From positions 19,114,113 through 19,178,112 of the forward strand of contig CM040092.1 in assembly GCA_022496805.1 (NCBI GenBank): DNA of 64,000 nt, given 5' to 3'. The notes below the pieces were generated by a model. It saw only the letters and a program-made list of their open reading frames with translations. It was not told the DNA's origin and made no database searches. This stretch comes from Pohlia nutans (lineage: Eukaryota; Streptophyta; Bryopsida; Bryales; Mniaceae). Both the position numbers and the translations under genes were made by a program. Positions 1 to 12,441 of the stretch are shown one piece after another. Position 1 is the first letter of the stretch. The number at the start of each line of letters is the position of its first letter.

Positions 1-51
1 ACAAAGGGAGCAAAGAAGAAGAAGAAAAAATAAAATAAAAATAAAAATAAA

Positions 52-82
<31 letters not shown>

Positions 83-141
83 TAAAATAAAAATAAAAAC
101 TTTTCTTTTTTATATATATATATATATATTTTGAATTTTTT
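1..141. repeat. AT-rich simple sequence
   Basis: The first ~100 bases are a run of ATAAAA-type units, followed by a short TA dinucleotide tract. No coding potential is seen. Confidence 0.9.
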
Positions 142-460
142 CTATTTTTAGCCGTTGGGGTGCGCGGCCGCGCACCCAAAGACCTTCCCATCTCCATCCT
201 CTCATCTCCATCGTCTCCATCCTCTCATCTCCCTCATCTCCATCTCCATCTCCATCTTCATCTCCCTCTCCCTCTCCCTCTCCTCTCCTCATATATATAG
301 GGGAGATGAGAGGGTCTCTCCCATTCACTCTCCCACTCCCTCTCCCTCCCCACTCTCCTCTCCCTTATATATATAAAGAGAGGGAAAGTAGATGAAGAGG
401 AAGAAGAGAGATAGGAGGGTCTTTAGGTGCGCGGTCGCGCACCTCAACGGCTAAAAATAG
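142..460. mobile_element. Small inverted-repeat element with GC-palindromic ends
   Basis: The two ends are 35-base inverted repeats (142-176 and 426-460) with about two mismatches, starting CTATTTTTAGCCGTT. The inner part of each end is itself a palindrome of the form GGTGCGCGGCCGCGCACC. The interior is CT-rich on one side and GA-rich on the other, with no protein signal. This fits a MITE, about 320 bases long. I could not fix a target-site duplication because both flanks are AT simple sequence. Confidence 0.65.
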
Positions 461-479
461 AAAATAGAAATTAAAAAAA

Positions 480-955
480 ACAAAGTTTATATATATATAT
501 GTATTATATTTTTTATTTTTATATTATTTATATATATATTTTGCGGCCGCAGTGTAGAGTTTAGTAGCACGCAACAGCCAAAAAAACTTTTATTTATTTT
601 TATTTATTTATTTATTTAATTTTTTTGTTTGGCGGCCACCATTTAGGATTCACCAGCACCCCACAGTCAAATAAAGTACCCAAAAATTTATTTATTTATT
701 TATTTATTTTTTTGCTTCTTTGCTCCCATTGTTTACGGTTCAGCAGCCACAATTGAAGAAAAAGTAGAAGATAAAAAAAGACAAGAAAAAAGACAAAAAT
801 GAAGACAAGAAGAAAGACAAGAGGAAGACAAGAAGAAAGACAAGAGGAAGACAAGAAAGAAGACAAGAAAGAAATCAAGATAAAAAAGAAAAGATTAAAA
901 AAGGATAAAAGAAAAGATAAAGATAAGAACATAAAATAATTAAAATAATTATTTG
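480..955. repeat. Simple-sequence and purine-rich tract
   Basis: TA-rich and TTTA-rich runs (about 490-540, 580-620, 690-710) are followed by a strongly purine-rich stretch of AAGACAAGA-type units (about 755-930). ORFs here read only low-complexity residues and are not credible genes. Confidence 0.8.
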
Positions 956-1105
956 TTTACAATGTAAGTGATTGTAGAAAGACAACATTGATGTTTTTTA
1001 GAGAACTTTTTAACCAATTTTTTTAAAGTCAAATATGCTTATGAAATGAGCGCACTTGGCCAAGTGCATAAATAGCGAATTGCGTGTTCTTGTTGGGTCC
1101 CTACT

Positions 1106-1802
1106 GTGCCTATATTAGCAGAATTTAGGGATTCTCACGTTGTTATTTGTTCACTTAACACTAGATCATTATCTCTTTACAAAGATGATATTTATTCTGA
1201 TTATAATCTACAAGCTTCTCACAAATTGTGTCTCAATGAAACACATTTTGATCCCAAAACTTCAAATATTACTTCTTTTATTGATACGTCAAAACATTCA
1301 TTTTTAAGTGTATACGACCGTAATGGCACAATGATAGTCTACGATAAGCATACCAAATTATTTTTCCATAAAACACATTTTACTTTAGGAGCAGAATTCA
1401 TTGTAGCATCGTTCAACACAAACATGAGGAAATCCATTCACATAATATTAGCTTTGTATAGAACTTCAACGCTCCCTGTCGCAGCTTTCTTGAACCACCT
1501 TTGACAATTTTTGAGTACAATACCAACCTCTTGTCCTACAACAATATTAGGTGATTTTAAAATCAACATGCTCAACCAAAATTCATCTGATGTTAAGGAA
1601 CTCCAAGATTTCATGAAATTTTATAACATACATCTCCAATTTCAGGAAAGTACAACCATATATGCTTCCCAAATTGATCACGTATGGACAAATGCTCCAC
1701 ACTCAACAATGCATCTCTGGAGTTCTTGAAGCATATTCGACAGACCACAAACCGATATATTTTGCATTTACACTTCCAGATTATGTTCCACAATATCGTC
1801 AT
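1106..1802 (+). pseudogene. Broken AP-type endonuclease ORF, probably of a Helentron-like transposon
   Basis: The translation shows the order expected of an endonuclease/exonuclease/phosphatase domain: an early N-T-R-S-L segment, CLNETH (a metal-binding Glu position), a Y-R-T-S segment, LGDFKINML (the conserved GD), DHVWTN, and a closing TDHKPIYF. One in-frame TGA at about 1502 splits the domain, and a frame change near 1710-1725 is needed to reach the TDHKPIYF end at about 1745-1765. The start and end motifs resemble the endonuclease carried at the C-terminus of Helentron/Helitron2 proteins more than plant L1 endonucleases. I see no helicase or Rep domain nearby, so this is a fragment. A CR1- or RTE-like LINE origin remains possible. 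Confidence 0.6.
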
Positions 1803-2032
1803 GTTAATTAATTTTTTTGCTCAAATACTAAGGCACAGACTACGCAACTAGCTGCTTGTTATTTATAAGCTTACATATGAAGTTGTGTTTTAAATTTTAT
1901 TTTTTTTATCAAATTTTTCTATATTCATATAAATATTTTTAATTACTAATATTTAAAAAAATTAACATTATTGCACTAATTATTATAATGTTTTGAAGTA
2001 TTTACTTGAGTCTCTACTAGCTGTGCACAAGT

Positions 2033-2221
2033 ACACCAAAATCACCATATACTGTGGGTGTGTGAATGTCATGGGTACATTCATCTCCTTTAATAGGCTT
2101 TCATCCATTTAAATAATATTTCATCCATTTGGATGAATTTTACCACAATACTTTGAGAAAATAATTAATAATAAAGTCTCTTGTAAATACCGTGGGCCAC
2201 AGTATATGGTGATTTTGGTGT
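2033..2221. mobile_element. Short inverted-repeat element (MITE)
   Basis: The outer 25 bases are a perfect or near-perfect inverted repeat: ACACCAAAATCACCATATAC at the left and its complement at the right. The element is 189 bases long and non-coding. The target duplication is ambiguous. Confidence 0.65.
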
Positions 2222-2339
2222 AGTGAGAATGTGGAAGATATCATGCAGAAATGTAAGTTGTTAAGATTATAGGCATAAAATCCTTCTTAGTTTTTAATTT
2301 TAATTTTAATTTTATTTTTATCAATTTAACATTGCAGTT

Positions 2340-2650
2340 CAATACAACATCATCAAAATGGCATTGAATTATTCTGGATATACATTGAATTACTTGAAAA
2401 TACCATCAAAATATATGGAAACACTAATGAAAGAAATGGAATGTTTGAAATACATTAAAATATCCCGTAAAATATGATATATTAAATTGAAATAATTAAA
2501 AACAACTTCAAATACATTGCAATACCACCGAAACACCATTGAAATGTATTGCAATATTATTGATTAAATAAATTTGAAAACTTTGAAAAATATGAAAATA
2601 CCATTCAAATACATGGAAATACCTTGAAATACATTTAAACACCATTAAAG
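2340..2650. repeat. Degenerate ATTGAAATAC-type tandem repeat
   Basis: Many irregular copies of ACCATTGAAATACATTG-like units with varying spacing. A second tract of the same family lies at 9720-9990. Confidence 0.6.
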
Positions 2651-4446
2651 TTCATGCAAATATTATAGGGGTGATTGGCTGCCAAATAGAGAGTGACGCG
2701 AATTAAACCGTACAATCTTATTAATTCATTTGGGAACTTTTTTATATCATCATTTGATCTTCCATAGCTATAGTAATATGCCAAATTGTCATTGTATATA
2801 ATACAACACAAAAGAACATACAATCCGTTTAAAAATAAAGTAGAAATAGAAAAAAGGATATCACAAAAAGGGGGGGTTTTCCATAGTAGCTCCAATTTGA
2901 ACATGGTAGGATTTCTAAAATGGATGAATAAGTGACCAAAATCTATGAGTGGCGTGGTTGAAGTCATCAATTAGAGAATTGAGAAGCGTGAGGTGTGGAA
3001 TTCCTCCCTCATGCTCTGTGACTTTATGGCATTCTTTGCACGAAGGTTAGGGTTTTTATTTCTAGTTGTTGAGGCATTGTCGTGCAGTTATTGTTGCGAG
3101 TAAACGTTTTTGATGGAGTGCATAGCTAATATTGAATATTCTAAGAAATAAAGAACTCCAATACACAGGTTGGAAAATTTTGGAAGGGGGTGATTTTGCT
3201 AAAAAAATCATTTTGGAAGGCTACAACAGGACCGCTTGGGCATTCAAGGGTTAACCCCTAGAAGAAGAGCCAATCACCATGGAATTGAGCTCTTTATTCA
3301 AAATTAAATTTTGATCCGATGATTAAGAGAAAAATCTAACATTATATTTTTGGTAGATGAGAGTATGTCTCTACTTGAAGTTATAAATATTTCAAAAAAA
3401 ATTATGAGAATTTTAAATCATCATAAGTTTTGAAGTAATTACTAAGAAAACTCATATAAATTATAAAATAAACTCTTGAACTTCAATTTTTTTTATTATA
3501 GGTACGAATCAGAATGAAGAACATCATGGTGAGTGAAAAACCATCCATGTTCTAAAATTAGTAATTATAGCTCCTCGTTGAAATAGGTGCTAAACTTGTA
3601 ATTGCAATAAAATACTCAATTTCTTTAATTTATCAAAAATTTAGAATGAAGTGAAAACTAGATTTGTGCTCAAATGCAACAAAGACCATTTACATGGTCT
3701 AAATTGTGCTTTGGTATAAAAAGTTAGAAAATTCAAAATATAGTACTACCATATAGCTCATCCGTTTTTATTATTGCTTTGGCTCTTAGAATAAGACAAA
3801 CACCTCCATAGTTAATTTTAGAACTCCTTGATGTGCACTACGCACAAATGTGTGCACATTGACACATTGGATGAAAAGGGAGTCATTTTCATCCCAAAGT
3901 GCTCTTTTCTGGTCATCGAAACGCCACATAATGGTGTTCCTAACATTTAGGGGTTAAGGCCCACCTCATAAGTAATTTGAGCCCCAATTTTTTACCAAAA
4001 TTTGTAGTATCTTTTACAAATTTTGAAATCCTTGAAGTTAAGAAAACACAAATTACATCTCAATTTGCAACATATTCGTTGAGTTGTTAGTCAAAAAGAA
4101 TGGATGAAAATATGCAAGGAAATAAGAAGAAACACCGGCTTCTATGAAATTAATCACACAAATTTGTATGATTGGGCTTAGAAACAAGGAACCCAACTAG
4201 GCATCTACTTTTCTAATTTTAATTTTTAATTTATTTTAATTTTCAAATTCAATTTTAAGTTTTGAATAGGTCCTATATGGACTTTCTTTTTGTTTAAATT
4301 TGGTTGTTTTTTACCAACACACATATAGTGTTCTTCACTAATTCTTGTGATATAAAACTTGGCCCCTTAATAATATTTATTTTCACAATATTAATAATAG
4401 ATTGAAATTATCATTTCAAAACCATAAATCCTTGGTCTTTTGGAGG
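2651..4446. other. No gene seen
   Basis: AT-rich DNA with only short, uninformative ORFs. Isolated TTAA-bounded ends are present near 3252 (TTAACCCCTAGAAG) and 3950 (TTTAGGGGTTAAGG), suggesting further decayed elements whose partners I could not pair. Confidence 0.5.
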
Positions 4447-4678
4447 TTAACCCTTAAAAGTCCATTGGGATAGTAGATACGTTTGACATATATTTGGCAT
4501 TTTTTGTAAGTAAGAAGCTCTAAATTAAGACCCCAATAGCTCAATAGAACTATGGCGGCATGAACTTCAACTTCACTTTTGATTTTAAACCATTGGAGGT
4601 GAAGATCCATTCTAAATACAACAAAATGCTAACATATAAGACTGGTTGAAACGGGCTCTTTGGACCTTCAAGGGTTGA
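4447..4678. mobile_element. TTAA-bounded piggyBac-like small element
   Basis: The left end reads TTAACCCTTAAAAGTCCA and the right end is the complement of TCAACCCTTGAAGGTCCA, so the ends are inverted and the right target copy is TTGA rather than TTAA. About 232 bases, non-coding. Just left of it, 4430-4450 reads like the right end of another such element sharing the TTAA. Confidence 0.55.
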
Positions 4679-5301
4679 GCCTAGATGGCTCTTAAAAAAA
4701 AAATGCCAATCCTACCTCCTCTGCTCACAAAACTACAAGGTGGGCAAGAAGCTTGAGCTCCAAGTGCAACTACAAATCACATGTAGTGGTAACAAATACA
4801 AATACTGTAAGCTGATAGCAGTTCCGACACTTTTGGGAAATGACGTCAACTGTTTGGCCTGCCACGTCAACTCTTTCAGATGTCACATCCAATCAAAAAG
4901 CGACACGTGACAAATTCATGAAATTTTGAATTAATTTGTGTTGGAACTGCTATCCGCCTACTGTTAATGCAAGATGTGTTTCAAATTTCAAAGCCACAGA
5001 ATATCCATTTAATCAAGATTGAGTTATGACATTCAAGTGAGAATCAGTAGTTGCATTTCTCAGTCGCATTCCTTGATTCTCTAAAATTCCTTGATTTAGG
5101 CCCAATTCACACAACTCAAAATCCAAAGAACTAGTTGCATTCATTCTATATTGCTTGAGTTTCAAGCGTGTGGAAGTTGATTGTGCTAAGAGATGATTCA
5201 TCTCACTTTTTGAAGTTCAATATTGCTTCAATATAATGATAGGACAAAAGAAGAGATAATTTAGGAACTTGTAGGGAGTGTAAAGTTTTCAAGGGATTGT
5301 A
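4679..5301. other. No gene seen
   Basis: Unremarkable AT-rich sequence. The short minus-strand ORFs here lack recognisable motifs. Confidence 0.5.
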
Positions 5302-6289
5302 CAGTGGGGTGACACCGAAATTGGCACCTTGTGCAATTCCAGGGATAGTGCCCACACTGCTGCCAACTTTGACACCCTCCCAAGGGCTCGAAAATTGTTA
5401 TTTTAACATGAAAATGTAGAAACAGAATCATTAGTATGTTGAAAACATGTTTACCAAATTTCAAGGCCAGAAGATTGATATAAAAAAAGATATTCAAGAT
5501 TTACTGACAAGGGGTAGCTGTAAGAAATGTTTCACAGCTGCCAACTTTGACACCCTCCCAAGGATTGAAGAATTTTTTTTTCCATGGAATTTTTGGAGTA
5601 GGAATATCTTTATGTTTTTAACACATATGAAAAGATTCAAGTCCAAAAGACCCACAAAAAAATGATATTCCAAATCTACCAACAGGTGTAGTTGTGAGAA
5701 ACAAAGAGGAAAACCGTCTCACAACTTTGACAGCCTCCCTAGAGTTGAGTATTTGTTATTTCAACATGAAAGTTTTTGAGCGTGTTATCAACTAAAAAGT
5801 GGTTTTGTGCCAAAAAATCCATTTTAAAATAACAAATTCCCAACCCTAGAGAGGCAGTCAAAGTTGTGAGACAATTTTCCTCTTTGTATCTCACAACTAC
5901 ATCTGTTGGTAGATTTGGAATATCATTTTTTTTGTGGGTCTTTTGGACTTGAATCTTTTCATATGTGTAAAAAACATAAAGATATTCCTACTCCAAAAAT
6001 TCCATGTGAAAAAAAAAATTCTTCAATCCTTGGGAGGGAGTCAAAGTTGACAGTTGTGAAACATTTCTTACAGCTACCCCTTGTTAGTAAATCTTGAATA
6101 TGTTCTTTTTTATCAATCTTCTGGCCTTGAAATTTGGTAAACATGTTTTCAACATAATAATGATTCTGTTTCTAAATTTTCATGTTAAAATAACAATTTT
6201 CGAGCCCTCGGGAGGGTGTCAAAGTTGGCAGCAGTGTGGGCACTATCCCTGGAATTGCACAAGGTGCCAATTTCGGTGTCACCCCACTG
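5302..6289. mobile_element. Large foldback element, copy 1 (TA-bounded, ends CAGTGGGG)
   Basis: Almost the whole 988 bases is one inverted repeat centred near 5795. It starts CAGTGGGGTGACACCG and ends with the complement, flanked on both sides by TA (300-301 and 290-291 of the local kilobases). The arms carry internal short repeats such as GCCAACTTTGACACCCTCCC. The many small ORFs simply mirror each other on the two strands and are not genes. A TA target and CAGT ends suggest movement by a Tc1/mariner-type transposase, which is inference. A second copy lies at 13401-14389. Confidence 0.85.
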
Positions 6290-6816
6290 TACATGAAAGT
6301 TGAGAAGCCTCTCACTTGTTGTGTTGTGAAATCTCCTCTTGGTGAAGTTGAAGAGCTTCTTTGTCTGATCATATGAATTGGATTTGGGAAGAAAAATAAC
6401 TCTGATTGTAATTGCATCTCCAACAACAACTCCGAATTACACTCTAAAGGACATCCAAAAATTACACGACATACCATGTAGTTCCCAACCAACATCATTC
6501 AATTAGACTCTGAAATAAACAGTAAGCCACTCACAAGTCACCACGCATGGACTGTGCAATGATGAAAAAGAGAATATACACTAGCTTGAGTCATTTTGAG
6601 GGCCTTGGACTATGAGTAGGCTGTTGTATTCAGTGTCTCCCCCAAATAAATTGTTGATCAATCCATACACATCCGTTTTTTCCAGAGCCAAAAAACTATC
6701 TAGAGTGCTAGAGGAGATGTTGTGTGGATAAAGATTGTGTTTGGGTAGTTCCTTTAACTAAGACAAATAAACATAACAAAGTCAGTGAAATTTCATCCTT
6801 ATTATGTCCATGGAAG
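6290..6816. other. No gene seen
   Basis: The ORF on the minus strand at 6172-6498 overlaps the foldback arm and has no recognisable motif. Nothing else is supported. Confidence 0.5.
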
Positions 6817-7366
6817 TTAACCCTTAAAAGTCCACACTACATTTATCCGGTCAAATCTCATCAATTTCTCACATTTTAAAATGTATCTTATTTTTTGGTA
6901 TTTTTCTCATATGATATATCCTTAAACTGATTTACATTGATATTTTCATAATTATTTATATGAAAATGAATTTTATAAGATTTTTCAAAGTTTTTAAATT
7001 GTAATAGCTATAGTAATTACAAAAATGACTAAGATAGTATGAGTTTTTAAGAAAAAATGTAAATAATAGTGATGAACGACAAGGTGTAGGTTGCATGCTT
7101 CACGAGCTTACATAAAAATAAATTCCATTGAATTTTTTTTCAGCAGTGTATATTGGAATTTCAGGGCTGTGAGCTTTAAAGTGTTGTAAAATACGCAATT
7201 TTAACAATTTTGAGGAACCGTAAATTGGTCTAGGAAGTAGAAAACAACTCCCACACATTATTTGGGACTAATTTCATTTGAAATTAGAAATAGGGTGAAA
7301 ATCAACGTTTGACTGAAAAAGGATCAAACATGACCCCACGGGGCTTCTTGCATGCTTAAGGGTTAA
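6817..7366. mobile_element. TTAA-bounded piggyBac-like element
   Basis: TTAA flanks both ends (817-820 and 363-366 within the local kilobases). The left end reads CCCTTAAAAGTCCAC and the complement of the right end reads CCCTTAAGCATGC. The interior is non-coding and AT-rich, about 550 bases. Confidence 0.55.
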
Positions 7367-8895
7367 GTTTGACAGCTTCTATGAGATCTAAGCCTTGAAA
7401 AGTGAGAATGAGATGTGAGAAAAGCTAGGAGCTTCCAAGAGACACTTCCATTCTGCGGTAGTTCTTTCATTTCCCCGCCCTTTATAGAGCGCCATCATTA
7501 AAATGTCTGAGTTCAATGCAGCACTAGTTTTAGCAGCTGAGTTTTGGAAAGGCTGAAAGCATTTGCATCTATTTGTGTCTCACTTCCAATTGCATACAAT
7601 GTACTTGTATGGTTTTGTAAAATTAATACCGAAATTGGTGTTCGATAACTCTAACTTCCCGGTTTCACGATAGAGATGCGTTGCAAATAGAATCAAATTA
7701 TGAAATACTCTAAAAACAAGTAAAGCATTTTCCAAAATAAAGAAACTCAACAATTTCCAACAATTTGCAAAATAACCTTCTTTGCAACCAAAGTCAACGG
7801 AATTAAAATTTGGCCAAAATTTTCATGCAATTTCTTCCGAACTAAGTTTTTAATGTACTAGGAAACCAAGTGCATGATTATATGGCCAAGTGCAAAAATA
7901 GGGAATTGGGTGTTCAATGTGGTCCACCGTACCTTGCAAACACCTAGTGAGAGTGTCATATAAATTACATACTTTTTCAGGGGGTAAAATCTATCATATT
8001 TAGCACTTAAATCAATATAGGGGATTTTAAAAAGAAGAGAAAGAATTGGCTACGGAATGAATTGTAAAAAACGTCACAAAGTGATTGTAGATCAAATCAT
8101 GTCATCGATGCATCCAACTCGAAGGCATTACAAATTTTGTCCGACTTTAGCATGACTCAATGTTGTTCAAGTTCAGTCAAAAGTGACCTTACAATATTAG
8201 GATAGTTCGTTGAAAAGTCCCACGAAATGCAATGAGCATAGTTTAAAAAAACATTCTTCAATACGAACATGTAAGATTTTCAATATTGTTGTCAAAGTGT
8301 GATGCCGTTGGATTTGCAATCTTGAATTAGCATAAAAACCAATTTGATATGGAATTGACAAATATTTAGGAAACACACTTCTTTCCAAAGACATCATTTA
8401 AACAAATGTTGCATGTCGGTTGTGATTGGAGAAACTTGAAAATATGAGTAGTCCACTACAAAAAATAGTTAAGCACAATTGTGCAACTTCACACATAAAC
8501 ACATGAAAACGATGCATGTTCTAAAAATTGTTGAGTTTTTAATCATAAGCTTGATCAAGGAGTTAACTACTTGAATGATGCTAACGATGATTTCAATGCT
8601 CCCTAGGACGACTTATGAAGCGACACCCAATTTGTTAAGCACGTTGACACTTTTGATGGTGGTGAAGGTTGTAATCACCTACTTATTAGTGACAACGAAG
8701 TAAATGTTTCTTTTTCCAAAGCCTTTTTCAATGGAGCGTCATCAAAGCAGGATGTGTCAAAGTCACAATTGGATGGATTCAAGGTTGGATTGTTGATACG
8801 GAGTTGTTGGACAACATCACATCCTTCAACCATCGGTAGGAATGTAGGAAGGTTACATGGAATAACAGTCTGGCGCTCACTCAATTTATTCAATA
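7367..8895. other. No gene seen
   Basis: AT-rich. The segment 7880-7932 (GGCCAAGTGCAAAAATAG) is a diverged copy of 1052-1105, so a repeat family is present. No protein of note on either strand. Confidence 0.5.
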
Positions 8896-9430
8896 TACCG
8901 TAGTTTATTAGCAGGTTCGGCAGAAAATAATTCTAAAATCAGATGCCTAAAATTTCGGAAAATTATTGGCATCTTTTGCCGAATATTATATAAATTATAA
9001 TTCAAAATTGCCGAAAAGTGAGAATTTTTTACTTTTCACTGGGTTTTAACTTAGTTGGGAGGCTTGTGTGAATTTCAATGGAGAGAAGGTGCTCATTTTG
9101 TAATCAAGCTTACTTACATTAGTCCACAAAGAATAAAAATAAAGACCAACTAGGAGCTTCACCTCAAAGTTCACATATCCCACATGCATTGTTGGATACA
9201 ACTCCACTCCACTTGTATAAACCACAGAGCATTCTTGACTCTCTCTACTCAAATCTTACATGTCAACCAATGAAAGAGAGTTGGACTTGACAACAAGCCG
9301 AATTTTTAAAAATTAAAGGAGAAAATTGCCGAAATTATTAATATACTATTTTTAGGTGCCGAACCTACTTTTGGAACTTTAATTAATTATTAGGCAACAA
9401 GGTGCCGAACTTGTTAGTAAACAACGGTAT
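8896..9430. mobile_element. Inverted-repeat element with TACCGTAGTT ends
   Basis: The outer ~28 bases are an imperfect inverted repeat: TACCGTAGTTTATTAGCAGG at the left, and the complement of the right end reads TACCGTTGTTTACTAACAAG. TTCGGCA follows in both ends, and the interior has further TGCCGAA repeats. About 535 bases, non-coding. A TA duplication is plausible but not certain. Confidence 0.55.
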
Positions 9431-10797
9431 GCCAAAGAGAATGCATAATACCCGATATCAATTGGAGTATTAATGTCTTAAATATAACTCAAGTAATATC
9501 TCCAAAATACATTCTATATTGAAATAACTTTTAAAAGACATTAAACCATGCCACTATACATGTATATTTGAGTTTTGCAAGCTCCGCACAACCAATGACA
9601 ATGTAAAAAGGTGTGATTCAAAAATATAAAACATAAAAATTGCAAGGCATGAAGAAGTATAACCAAATTATAAAAATTCGAATAAAAATAAAAATTTGAA
9701 AAAAGAAGACGAGAGGAGAATAACATTGAAACATAATTGAAATACCAATGATATGATTGATACTATCAATTGAACATTGAAATACATTGTAATACCATCA
9801 AATCACCATTGAAATTTATTGCAGCACCATTAACATACAATGAATTGCCTTAAAATACCTTATAATACTTGTAAATACGATCAAACTACCATTCAAATGA
9901 ATACAAATATCATTAAAATACATGGAAACCTAGTATATAAATTTTGCAATAAAATATTGTAATATCATCAATATTCAGATTTATTGAAATACTTTGAATT
10001 ATATTAAAAAATATATGTTCATTAAGATTTATTACTATGTAAACATGAACAATATATGAACTACATATGAATATTTTGAACTATATTTGTTAAGATTTAA
10101 TACCGCATAAATTGTGGGAGCTAAAATCATTAATACTATTGTGAATTTATCATATGTAATATTTTTAAGAAAAAAAGGTTTGTTCAAATAAATTAAATGT
10201 ATTTTCTTTCATCAATTTTCAGTTACCACCTGAAGTATATTTTGAAAGTTTCCAATAAAAAGTAAATTCTTTAATGTAAAATTATTGAATTTGACTAGCA
10301 GCGGCAACATTTGTTAGTAGGGCAAAGAAAATGTAAGAATGTTTGACTATAAAAAACTTCATGCTTCCACTATAAGACACGCATTTACAACTTTCATGAA
10401 AAAATTTATGTGACATTTAAACGTTTTAGTGTTTGAAATAACATCAAACTGAATGTTCCTATGGTAATTCATTTCAATGTTATTATATTGCCCCATTCTT
10501 GTGACAAGGTACCCTACACAAATTGATTATTAATGATGATAATTTTTTTTCATTTACATAGAAATAAATTATTATTTAAAATCATAAAAAATAAAACTCT
10601 ATATATATGATTTAAATAAATTAATAGTGGATTATTCCCTTTTATACAAAACAATGATGTGACCATCAATTTTTTCTGCAACCTTTACAAAATAGGTTTA
10701 TATAAGTGAAAATACACATTTGGTTGGTCACCACTCAGGCCAATGTAAAATTTCTTTTAAATTGAATTGAAAAAATTCTACAAAGAAAAAAAACTAG
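9431..10797. repeat. AT-rich stretch with ATTGAAATAC-type repeats
   Basis: From 9720 to about 9990 it carries the same degenerate ACCATTGAAAT repeat family as 2340-2650. The rest is AT-rich with no supported gene. Confidence 0.5.
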
Positions 10798-11010
10798 GGC
10801 TATGCGATGCTTCGCACAACCGTAGTCAAAATGAAAATCATAATGTATCATGCATGTGGAATTACTTTCGTTTGTAACCAATTTAAACTACCTTCAAATT
10901 GTTCATTTATATTACCAATTCATTATGCTCATTATTGTACCTATTTATTGTTCCTTTTCATAACACAATGTATCTCTTCAAGAATAGTATATTTTCAATA
11001 TTATTGAAAG
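10798..11010. repeat. Dispersed repeat, pair with 15470-15660
   Basis: GCTATGCGATGCTTCGCACA and the next ~190 bases align, with many differences, to 15470-15660 in the same orientation. The unit is non-coding. Confidence 0.55.
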
Positions 11011-11583
11011 GATATTGTTGAAAAGCCAACGACCACAATCAATCCAAGATTTTTTTAGAGAAAGGATTATAGAAAAGGGACCAAACAATAATAGCTCAAA
11101 AATGTTATGAGAACCTAAACTAATAATCTCTCATACAATAAAGCTCAACAATAATGTTTGTTCATGGATTCAAATTCTACTGGTAGTTGCTACCGGATGA
11201 AGCAAAATTGCCTAGTTCTTTTATTTTTATTTTTATTTTTATAAACTTCACTACTTTCAAGGGAAAATATCCACATCACCAAAATTTGAATATTTTAAAA
11301 CATTCGATAAAGGGTACAACACATGCCTTTGAAAAACAAAAACGAAGCCTACAATGAAACTACTCAAGACAAAATAAGACAACATGAAAAACCTCCATTT
11401 TACGTTCTAAAGGTGTCAAAGTTAATTCATGGCTTTTCATGACTAGGTTTGTAAAGACTCGCATTTTTGAATTGTTAATGTTTGGTCCCTTTTCTATACA
11501 TTGGTACACCCATTTCAACTCCTAGTCTTGAAGCTTGAAATTGAAGTAAAATTTGATACTTGAAGAATTCTTTTGTGATATTT
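11011..11583. other. No gene seen
   Basis: AT-rich sequence with no supported ORF or repeat beyond short AT runs. Confidence 0.5.
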
Positions 11584-11951
11584 GAGTTATCCGTAAAGTC
11601 ACCTTGAATTTGATGAATCTACAAGGAATTTTGTTTTATTATACTCTTATTTATTCACTCCAAATAGTTAAAAGGTGTGGAAAATTTTGGTGGTTTATCA
11701 TTATTAGGTGTGTAAGAGGTGTGTAAGAGCTTGGTGGTCTTCAAAAGTTTTCAAAAGTTTTTTAGCACCAAGAAAGGAGCTAAAAAACTTTTGAAGACCA
11801 CCAAGCTCTTACACACCTCTTACACACCTAATAATGATAAACCACCAAAATTTTCCACACCTTTTAGCTATTTGGAGTGAACAAATAAGAGTTTAATAAA
11901 ACAATATTCATGGTATCTTCTTCAAAATTTGATGGACTTTATGGATAACTC
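11584..11951. mobile_element. Foldback element with GAGTTATCC ends
   Basis: A long, nearly perfect palindrome centred near 11768. The ends read GAGTTATCCGTAAAGTC and the complement of GACTTTATGGATAACTC, and the inner arms (GGTGTGTAAGAGCTTGGTGG) match almost base for base. Non-coding. A half copy lies at 34633-34800 inside a demethylase intron. Confidence 0.75.
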
Positions 11952-12441
11952 AATTATCATTCTCCAATCTCCACTATAAATCCATTATAGCAACATTTGT
12001 AAAATCTATAAATGAATCATTGTGAATAATTACAATGATAAATTGCGGTTGTATAGCTAGGGAGGTGTTACACCCCTTTCTGGTTGCTTAAACTCATTTC
12101 ATGTTTTGTACAATGATTTCTCAATGGTTTGTTGTTTACTTCATTATCCAACTTTCACGTCAAATTTATAACTTCGTGAAGATGATATTTTAGATTTTTC
12201 AAAAGCCTAGCTTCTCATTGATCATATAACAACAAAATTTTAAAACCTTCAAATCTATGATCTAGTTAATGGATTATATTTATGCAAAATCATACATAAT
12301 GGATATTTTGAAATAAATTCCGTCAACAAGTATCATTTATTAAAAGATAGGAATTTATGTAGTTGTAATTTATTATTATATTTTTAATTTACATAAATTA
12401 TATATATATATATATATATAAAAGCTTTATGATTTTATCCA
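11952..12441. other. No gene seen; ends in a TA tract
   Basis: AT-rich sequence ending in a (TA)n tract at about 12402-12420, just past the 3' end of the minus-strand RING ORF. Confidence 0.6.

Noticed and set aside
5261..6303. Pairs of 60-78-codon ORFs on both strands, almost identical to one another
   Set aside because: They are the two arms of the foldback element read on opposite strands, and recur in the second copy at 13.6-14.2 kb. There is no start context, domain or conservation beyond the DNA repeat.
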